A DNA stretch of 47,859 bases, from positions 1 through 47,859 of the forward strand of contig JAZSON010000001.1 in assembly GCA_045536965.1 (NCBI GenBank), given 5' to 3'. The stretch is from UBA5448 sp045536965. Its GTDB lineage: Bacteria; Bacillota; Clostridia; Oscillospirales; SIG627. Position numbers and translations under genes: made by a program. Within the stretch, counting starts at the first letter, position 1. Each line of letters starts with the position of its first letter. Below are positions 14,910-19,990 of the stretch, in pieces. The notes below the pieces were generated by a model, which was given only the letters and a program-made list of their open reading frames with translations, was not told where the DNA came from and did not search any database.

Positions 14910-15054
14910 ATATCATCAAAACTTTAGTTTTGTATATCATCAAGCCGCAGGGGAATACACGCTGACGCGTGATGAGATACAAGGGCGCAACGCGCCCTTG
15001 ATGATATACACCACGCTTCGCGCGGTGATGATATGCCAAGCCTGTCGGCTTGGA
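14910..15054 (-). repeat. Palindrome array E (TATATCAT linkers)
   Basis: Same unit order and linkers as array C, with only scattered changes (for example GCCGACAGGC in the first stem). It lies between the terminator at 15055 and the SDR promoter. Confidence 0.88.
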
Positions 15055-15092
15055 TAAAAAAATTCCGAAAGCAGATGCTTTCGGAATTTTTT
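15055..15092 (-). terminator. Terminator hairpin of the 62-residue protein unit
   Basis: AAATTCCGAAAGCA and TGCTTTCGGAATTTTTT form an A/T-flanked perfect stem. The stem differs completely from that of array C although both flanks are alike. Confidence 0.87.
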
Positions 15093-15144
15093 GGGTAGTT
15101 TGAACTTAATGACACGAATGAAATGTGCCTGAAAACCGAGGAGT
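15093..15144 (-). repeat. Conserved 3' tail, copy E
   Basis: On the minus strand CTCGGTTTTCAGGCACATTT, CATTCGTGTCATTAAGTTCA and AACTACCC before the terminator; almost identical to 12752-12803. Confidence 0.8.
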
Positions 15145-15153
15145 TTTAATGTT

Positions 15154-15342
15154 TTAATCAATGCACCAACCATCTTCTGCAAGTTTGTGTTCACGTTCTA
15201 AAATTATCGGTAAAACTCTATTATATTCATTTTTTATTTGTTCAATTTCTTCTATATTTTTCCCTTCAACCATAGTAAACAAAACAGTTCTCGCCTCAAA
15301 ACTAGACATATTTATATTAAAAAGATTTTCGTATTTATTCAA
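15154..15342 (-). CDS. Small hypothetical protein, 62 residues, TTG start
   Basis: The start is a TTG at 15342 with AGGCGG eight bases upstream, and the promoter at 15364 leaves a leader of about 15 nt, the same as in the neighbouring units. The protein (MNKYENLFNINMSSFEARTV onward) is Glu/Lys-rich, mostly helical by composition, with no membrane segment. I do not recognise it. It forms a complete unit with tail, terminator and palindrome array. Confidence 0.65.
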   Translation of the reverse strand: MNKYENLFNINMSSFEARTVLFTMVEGKNIEEIEQIKNEYNRVLPIILEREHKLAEDGWCID

Positions 15343-15363
15343 AGTTTTTCACCGCCTATGTGC

Positions 15364-15392
15364 ATTATAGCATAAAAGCGGAAATTAATCAA
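15364..15392 (-). promoter_or_regulatory. Unit promoter of the 62-residue protein
   Basis: On the minus strand TTGATT (15387-15392), 17 bases, TATAAT (15364-15369), preceded by CCGCTTTTATGC and followed by GCAC. Confidence 0.82.
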
Positions 15393-15584
15393 TGCGGAGC
15401 ATTGTATTTGCACGGAGCGCAACATCGTTGGGCGTAAGCCCACATCATTGATGCGGAGCATCACATCATTTGTGCGAAGCACAACCTCGTTTTGTGTCCG
15501 CTAAAGCGGAACGATGTTAGCCTTCGGCTAAATGATGTGGACCGCAAGCGGTCAAACGATGTTGTGTCCTGAGGACACAAACAC
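15393..15584 (-). repeat. Palindrome array F (ACATCRTT/AAYGATGT linkers)
   Basis: Stems GGGCGTAAGCCC, GATGCGGAGCATC, TGTGCGAAGCACA, TCCGCTAAAGCGGA, TAGCCTTCGGCTA, GACCGCAAGCGGTC and TTGTGTCCTGAGGACACAA, separated by ACATCATT or ACCTCGTT and, further along, the inverse AACGATGT/AATGATGT. A third linker family in the same architectural slot. Confidence 0.85.
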
Positions 15585-15620
15585 AAAAAGAAACACTTCC
15601 CAAAAGGAAGTGTTTCTTTT
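15585..15620 (-). terminator. Terminator hairpin heading array F
   Basis: AAAAAGAAACACTTCC and GGAAGTGTTTCTTTTT with a 5-base loop. It directly abuts a tRNA 3' end at 15621, like the hairpins after the tRNA-Ala copies. Confidence 0.87.
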
Positions 15621-15656
15621 TGGAGCTGGTAGCCGGGCTTGAACCGGGAAGAGGCT
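15621..15656 (-). pseudogene. tRNA 3'-end fragment (tRNA-Thr-like)
   Basis: On the minus strand CTTCCCGGTTCAAGCCCGGC followed by TACCAGCTCCA gives a T-arm (loop TTCAAGC, 4 of 5 pairs), a 3' acceptor strand TACCAGC and encoded CCA. No anticodon arm or 5' half is present. The acceptor strand would pair with GCTGGTA, the usual start of clostridial tRNA-Thr; the identity is tentative. Confidence 0.65.
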
Positions 15657-15666
15657 TCGGTTTGCG

Positions 15667-16078
15667 TTATTTTCTGCAATAGTTGGCGATGGCTTCACTG
15701 ATGAATGCGGCGGTGCCGGGAGTGTGTTTGTCGATGTTGTTTTTGAATCGTTCATCGGCGACGTACATTTGGCCGAGGCCGGCGAGGATTTCGTCGGTGC
15801 AGGTGTAATAGTTCTCAGTAATGTAATTTTGCAGTTCTTTCACCAGCGCCTGCGCCTCGTCCGAGTTGGCGGTATTGCCGCTTTTCATGCCCTTCGGCAA
15901 ATTCTTCGGTGGTGCGGGCATCGATGATAATATAGTCGCTCTCGGTGTCCATAATCGTCTTTGCCTCTTGGGGCGTAATTTGATCATAAGTGTTTGCACC
16001 GCCATCAGAACAAGCGGTCAACCCAAACAGAGATAACGATATCAGCAACATAAAAAACCATCCTTTGAATTTTCTCAT
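15667..16078 (-). pseudogene. Chimeric pseudogene: rhodanese lipoprotein start joined to TipAS-like end
   Basis: From the ATG at 16078 (ribosome site AGAGGA, overlapping the upstream stop by 4 bases) the frame encodes a lipoprotein signal ending LTAC and the start of a rhodanese domain (ITPQEAKTIMDTESDYIIID, ARTTEEFAEGH). Past about 15880 that frame loses sense. A shifted frame continues with SDEAQALVKELQNYITENYY and MYVADERFKNNIDKHTPGTA to the stop at 15667, which matches the C-terminal TipAS effector domain of MerR-type regulators. The join falls in GGGCATGAAAAG. Neither half is complete, so this is a fusion of two broken genes. Confidence 0.8.
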
Positions 16079-16812
16079 AGTATATCCTCTTTATCCTTCA
16101 CCATTACCGCGATATAGACAGCGTATGCGGCGGCGATAAAGGCGATCAGGGCGGCGGATATGATCGTTTGGATCGTTGTTGCCGCCTCAGCACCAAAGGC
16201 ACTTGCCGCGTTAAACAAACTATGGGTGGCGATGCATACGAGCAAGCTTTTTGTTTTGTAATAGATCATCACAAACGCAAAGCCGACGGCAACGGCATAG
16301 ATAACCTGCAGAAGATTGGGCAAAAGCTCAGCACCCGAGCCGTTCATCAGATTGATGATATGTCCGATGCCAAAGGTTATGCTTGAAACGACGATTGCCG
16401 ATTTCACTCCATTTTTCGACATGGCTTGAAACAGAAATCCGCGGAATATCATCTCTTCCAAAAAGCCGACACAAAGCATCGATAAAACATACAGCACCGT
16501 TTCGAGGGGCGATGCGTTCAGCTTGAAACCGAACCAAAAATTCGCAGTCAACAGAATGATCAGCGGAATGTAATACAGCATCTTCGACGCTGACATTTGC
16601 GGTTTGCACAGACCGTATTTTTCGCCGAGTCCGTTTTTCTTTATGAACAGGTAAAGTATCACGGAAAGAGCGATTAAAATCGGCAATGTTACGATCTTTA
16701 AAATGCCGATATCGCTTGATAGATTATCCCCAACGGATGCAAGGACACAATAGGCGATAATCCAAGCAAGCGCAAACCAAAGTTCGCTTTTTTCATATAA
16801 TTTCTTCATCAT
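16075..16812 (-). CDS. CPBP-family intramembrane metalloprotease-like protein
   Basis: 245 residues with about seven or eight hydrophobic segments. The three CPBP/Abi motifs are visible: EExxxR in GFLEEMIFRGF (Glu119, Glu120, Arg124), FGIGHIINL (His151) and a distal HSLFNA. These residues form the catalytic centre in Rce1-like glutamate intramembrane proteases; bacterial members often protect against self-made bacteriocins or act in regulated proteolysis. The start ATGATG directly follows the stop of the upstream cysteine hydrolase gene, and its stop overlaps the rhodanese gene by ATGA, so the three were one operon. Confidence 0.88.
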   Translation of the reverse strand: MMKKLYEKSELWFALAWIIAYCVLASVGDNLSSDIGILKIVTLPILIALSVILYLFIKKNGLGEKYGLCKPQMSASKMLYYIPLIILLTANFWFGFKLNASPLETVLYVLSMLCVGFLEEMIFRGFLFQAMSKNGVKSAIVVSSITFGIGHIINLMNGSGAELLPNLLQVIYAVAVGFAFVMIYYKTKSLLVCIATHSLFNAASAFGAEAATTIQTIISAALIAFIAAAYAVYIAVMVKDKEDIL

Positions 16813-17313
16813 TTATACCACTTCCACCTGACACATTTGCATGGTTTTTAGAGCGGCTTCGTGGCTTTCGGGGGTGACACCGGCACAGCAAGCAGAATCG
16901 ACTTTCACCTGCGCATCGGGGAAGATTGCTTTGATGATGAGCGCGTTGGAAACCACGCAGATATCGGTGCAAAGACCAATCAATTCCACGTTTTCAAACG
17001 TTTCCTTATCCCAATGGGGCGAACCGAAGTTAGGCTTATCAATAATCTTCGCGCCCTCGACATAAAGACCGTCGGCAATCTCCCAGCCTTTAGTACCTTT
17101 GATGCAATGGGGTACGGGCAGTTTTTTGCCCTCCGTGGTATCAAGATAGTTTTCAAAATGGGTATCTCTTGTGAAAATAATTTCGTCACCGTTTTGGGCG
17201 TATTCCTGAATCTTTGCCTTGACCTTGGGGACGATGGCAACCGCCTCCTTGGTACCGAGTGCCATATCAATAAAATCGTTTTGCATATCGACTACGATCA
17301 ACGTCTTTTTCAT
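16813..17313 (-). CDS. Isochorismatase-fold cysteine hydrolase, nicotinamidase-like
   Basis: 166 residues from the second of two adjacent ATGs, which sits seven bases after AGGAGG. The catalytic triad of the family can be placed at Asp9 (VVDMQNDF), Lys93 (AKIIDKPNFG) and Cys119 (GLCTDICVVSNA). TRDTHFENY (Asp50, His52) resembles the metal-binding part of nicotinamidases. It may hydrolyse nicotinamide to nicotinate or another amide. First gene of a short operon with the CPBP protein and the broken rhodanese lipoprotein. Confidence 0.87.
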   Translation of the reverse strand: MKKTLIVVDMQNDFIDMALGTKEAVAIVPKVKAKIQEYAQNGDEIIFTRDTHFENYLDTTEGKKLPVPHCIKGTKGWEIADGLYVEGAKIIDKPNFGSPHWDKETFENVELIGLCTDICVVSNALIIKAIFPDAQVKVDSACCAGVTPESHEAALKTMQMCQVEVV

Positions 17314-17340
17314 CATTAGACCTCCTAATGAAATGATGCT

Positions 17341-17860
17341 TTATGCTCTGACTCTATCATTTTTGTGGACGGTTTTTAGACCGTTGTTTTCGGTGAACAC
17401 ATAGCAGAAACCGCGGTAAATCAAGATAACGCTATCGCCGTATTCCTGCTCTTTTTCTTCGATGATTGCTCGTTCGGATTTCATCAGTTGCAGTTTGCTT
17501 TTACCAAATTGGTAAGCTTCAAAAGCGAGTTCTTCCATTTTGTGCGAATCGTTGATACCTACCCATTTGCTCATACATACGCTCGCGTGCATGGTTGGTT
17601 AGGTAAAGGGGATTTTTGCGAATATCCAAAAATCCTTTTTCGCTATACAGATCCGTTTTATAGCATTTTACATTATAGTATCGATTATATTTGCCTTGTC
17701 TGTTTCTGCCGACCTCATTATAACCTTGTCGGTTATAGCCCTCGCTATCATACTCGGATACTCTCGGTTTTTTAGGAGTGGATTTCGGCTTCCGTTTAAA
17801 TAGCGGTATCAAACACAGGAATATCGCTATGAAAAGTAATAGGATCGGTAAGTATTCCAC
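17341..17860 (-). pseudogene. Frameshifted gene: membrane anchor plus HARERMYEQMG-type domain
   Basis: The first part, from a GTG at 17860 with AGAGGTG upstream (or an ATG at 17896), encodes one N-terminal membrane segment (YLPILLLFIAIFLCLIPLF), a Lys/Pro and Tyr/Asn-rich stretch and NHARERMYEQMG. The remainder, INDSHKMEELAFEAYQFGKS through RGFCYVFTENNGLKTV, lies in another frame to 17341. A tandem TACCTACC at 17556-17563 explains the break: removing one 4-base copy joins EQMG to INDSH in frame. The function is unknown; a sequencing error is the alternative. Confidence 0.75.
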
Positions 17861-18080
17861 GTTGTTCACCTCTTGAATCGTTTCCGGACCTCCCATGCGC
17901 TTTTTGATTTGAAGTTATTTTGCAATAGCACAGATTGCAAATTAGTTTGTCAGGATCATTGGATGTGTAGTAACTATTTTTAGAACGTATGGTTTTTCGA
18001 CAGGTAGCGCAATACGTACTAGGAATTGTTTTCTTTGAAAAATATTGTACACCATCTATTAAAGCTTTTTTGACAAGCAC
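17796..18080 (-). CDS. Small protein with two CxxC pairs, possible zinc ribbon
   Basis: A GTG at 18080 with AAGGAG five bases upstream is preferred, since the only ATG upstream (18188) lies before the predicted transcription start. The 94-residue product begins LVKKALIDGVQYF after the start and has YCATCRKTIRS and ICNLCYCKI, two CxxC pairs 20-odd residues apart that could form one zinc site. The last 20 residues overlap the start of the next gene and may not be natural. I do not recognise the family. Confidence 0.55.
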   Translation of the reverse strand: MLVKKALIDGVQYFSKKTIPSTYCATCRKTIRSKNSYYTSNDPDKLICNLCYCKITSNQKAHGRSGNDSRGEQRGILTDPITFHSDIPVFDTAI

Positions 18081-18143
18081 AACATCTCCTTCCTCAAACA
18101 CATCTTGTTGGTCTCTCTTGAAACGTAGACAATTCTCAAGAAT

Positions 18144-18172
18144 ATTATAACATATTCGCTTGCAATACAAAA
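18144..18172 (-). promoter_or_regulatory. Promoter of the CxxC protein gene
   Basis: On the minus strand a weak TTTTGT (18167-18172), 17 bases, TATAAT (18144-18149) with ATGT before the -10. Confidence 0.55.
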
Positions 18173-18196
18173 AAGAAGCTAATGTCATAGAAGCGA

Positions 18197-18949
18197 TTAC
18201 ACTTCTGAAACAGCGATATCAATAAGAGTCAACTTTTCAATTTTTCCTTTTGCAGTTGCTATGATTTCGTATGCACCATCGTGTAGTGTTCTGACACGAA
18301 CTTTTAGTTTACCGCCTCTTGTTCTTTCCAAACCAACAATTTGGCACTGATCTCTATTAATATTGGTCATTTTTTGAAAATTTACATAAAATCGTTTGGC
18401 TCGCAAATATAACGTTCGCCGCCGGCTACGAAAAATCTGAGGACCGCTTTTTCTAAATAGGATTTTCCACAATTTTGACAACAAGTATTTTCCGGTTGCG
18501 AAAATAGCATTTCCTACTACTCCTGCCAAAATAGGATCCTTTTGTATTAAAGCGATTATCGCTTCATAACTACTTGCGCCGCGTTCATATCGTGAAATTT
18601 TGTAAAAATAGCATTCGCGAATATCTGGATAAAAAGCCGAATCGGTATCACCGGGATCAAATTTTTGTATTCTCAAAATTGTAGGTTCTACAGTTGTGAC
18701 TACTTCTGTCTTTGCCAAAGGAATCGTCCTGATTTTATTGATGAGCGCCTGTTCAAATTCTCCAAAACAGAAAATATCCCAAAAAGCAAGATCGTGTCCA
18801 ACCTCCAAATTAGACCAAAAAAGATCATATATTTCCAGATGATTATCGATTTCCGGAATAGTCATCTCCGTTTCTATAATATCCGAAAAAAGAAGTTGAC
18901 GTACTTCCGTTTCAAAGTCTTCAGAGTAAACCGAAAATAATATTTTCAT
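18197..18949 (-). CDS. Hypothetical protein, 250 residues
   Basis: The ATG at 18949 follows TGAGG; the frame extends 15 codons upstream with less support. It starts MKILFSVYSEDFETEVRQLL and has an Arg/Lys-rich stretch near the middle (KILFRKSGPQIFRSRRRTLY) preceded by a short hydrophobic segment. A basic beta-rich C-terminal part follows (IVGLERTRGGKLKVRVRTLH). No known catalytic motif is seen. It may be cytoplasmic or peripherally membrane bound. AT-rich codon use; no relative is visible in the window. Confidence 0.72.
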   Translation of the reverse strand: MKILFSVYSEDFETEVRQLLFSDIIETEMTIPEIDNHLEIYDLFWSNLEVGHDLAFWDIFCFGEFEQALINKIRTIPLAKTEVVTTVEPTILRIQKFDPGDTDSAFYPDIRECYFYKISRYERGASSYEAIIALIQKDPILAGVVGNAIFATGKYLLSKLWKILFRKSGPQIFRSRRRTLYLRAKRFYVNFQKMTNINRDQCQIVGLERTRGGKLKVRVRTLHDGAYEIIATAKGKIEKLTLIDIAVSEV

Positions 18950-19113
18950 AACAATAAACCTCATATGAACATCTTTTAAAATTTTGGAGAACATCCCTTT
19001 GGGTTTGTATTATACCATATTTCAACAATCTTTGCAATGCAAATAACACCGCTCCCTCATGGATTTCCTACGGGTGCGGCGCTGTTTTATCGGGGGTATA
19101 ATTTTGCGTGGGT

Positions 19114-19173
19114 TGGGAGCGCACAACACTGGCAGTGTTGGGGTCACGAGTTCGAGTCTCGTATGCTCCACCA
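19114..19173 (+). pseudogene. 5'-truncated copy of tRNA-Ala(GGC)
   Basis: These 60 bases equal 9729-9788 exactly: second half of the D arm, complete anticodon arm, T arm, 3' acceptor strand and CCA. The 5' acceptor strand and first D-stem half are replaced by unrelated sequence (TATAATTTTGCGTGGGT), so no acceptor stem can form. Confidence 0.92.
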
Positions 19174-19208
19174 AAAAAGAACGAAGTTTTTACTTCGTTC
19201 TTTTTTTA
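19174..19208 (+). terminator. Terminator after the tRNA-Ala copy
   Basis: AAAAAAGAACGAAG and CTTCGTTCTTTTTTT. The stem matches that of 10079-10115, and the following ATCCAAGG is the start of a palindrome array that is cut off at the IS30 remnant. Confidence 0.85.
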
Positions 19209-19229
19209 TCCAAGGGTGAGTTATACTAT

Positions 19230-19900
19230 CAAGTGCAACAGTAAAAAATTGAAAGTTCATACGAATCTGTGTTAGAATAGAGTTACCACACAATAAACCA
19301 ACAAGGAGATTCGTATGAACTATAAACATCTTACCATAGAAGAGCGCTGTTGTCTACGGGAATATTACAAAAAAGGGTACAGTTATCGAAAAATAGCAGA
19401 ATTGTTGGGAAGGAATGTGAGCACAATTTCCCGAGAACTGAACAGGAACTTTACGCATATGTATGATATACCCACATATTATCCACACACGGCGCAAAAG
19501 AAATATCTTTTGCGAAGATCGTATTGTCATAGAGGAATGTTTCAAGATGAAAAGAAATTAGAATACATAAAAGATAGACTTAAAGAAACTTGGTCGCCCG
19601 AGCAGATAGCATCTACACCTTGTGAAATGAAAATGCCATCGACGAGAACGATATATCGTTGGATATATGAAAAGTACATAGATGTTAATCTAAAAGTGCT
19701 CAGAAGAAAAGGGAGAAGCCGAGGTAAGAAGGAAACACGCGGTAAATTTAATCTTGGCAAGTCAATACGAAAGCGTGATAAAAGCGTTTACAAACGTCTC
19801 GAGTTCGGGCATTGGGAAGCGGACACAGTAGTGTCCGGAAGAGGAAAGTCTAGGGCTTGCTTTGCGACCTTGGCAGAAAGAATGACCGCTTTTGCATCAG
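19230..19900 (+). mobile_element. IS30-family insertion sequence remnant
   Basis: A left part with an AT-rich end (CAACAGTAAAAAATTGAAAG region) and the 5' 60 percent of a transposase. Similarity ends near 19890, just before the promoter of the next gene; no right inverted repeat was found. The left boundary is approximate. Confidence 0.75.
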
Positions 19901-19950
19901 AAAATTTATTGACAAACTCTCCCGCGCCCCTATATAATGGAAGGAGATAA
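19315..19950 (+). pseudogene. IS30-family transposase, 3' truncated
   Basis: The ATG at 19315 follows AAGGAG. The N-terminal helix-turn-helix (LTIEERCCLREYYKKGYSYR, KIAELLGRNVSTISRELNRN) and the later WSPEQIA and TIYRWIY segments are typical IS30. The catalytic domain begins with FGHWEADTV, which holds the first DDE aspartate, and continues to CFATLAERM. After that the frame enters unrelated sequence and stops at 211 residues, against about 320-350 normally. The second Asp and the Glu are absent, so it cannot transpose itself. Confidence 0.9.
19909..19938 (+). promoter_or_regulatory. Promoter of the beta-helix lipoprotein gene
   Basis: TTGACA (19909-19914), 18 bases, TATAAT (19933-19938). 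It lies right at the edge of the IS30 remnant. Confidence 0.8.
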
Positions 19951-19990
19951 AATACACTTCACCCCAATCCGTCCATGCGAGGTGCCTTTT

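Noticed and set aside
14940..15194. 84-codon minus-strand frame overlapping the 62-residue gene and array E
   Set aside because: Most of it is the shared tail, terminator and array. The 62-residue frame has a fitting promoter and ribosome site.
9824..15584. CRISPR array
   Set aside because: The repeated parts are only 6-8 nt linkers and the intervening parts are palindromes, not spacers of even length. No cas genes are present.
12442..15656. Classical integron cassette array
   Set aside because: No integron integrase is seen, the palindrome tracts lack the R''/L''/L'/R' layout of a single attC, and each gene has its own promoter and terminator. Kept only as an analogy.
19098..19173. Second functional tRNA-Ala
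   Set aside because: The 5' acceptor strand and half the D arm are replaced by unrelated bases, so the acceptor stem cannot form.
9789..19208. Complete, currently mobile integrative element
   Set aside because: No integrase, relaxase or conjugation gene is seen between the tRNA copies, so only a remnant or a trans-mobilised region can be proposed.
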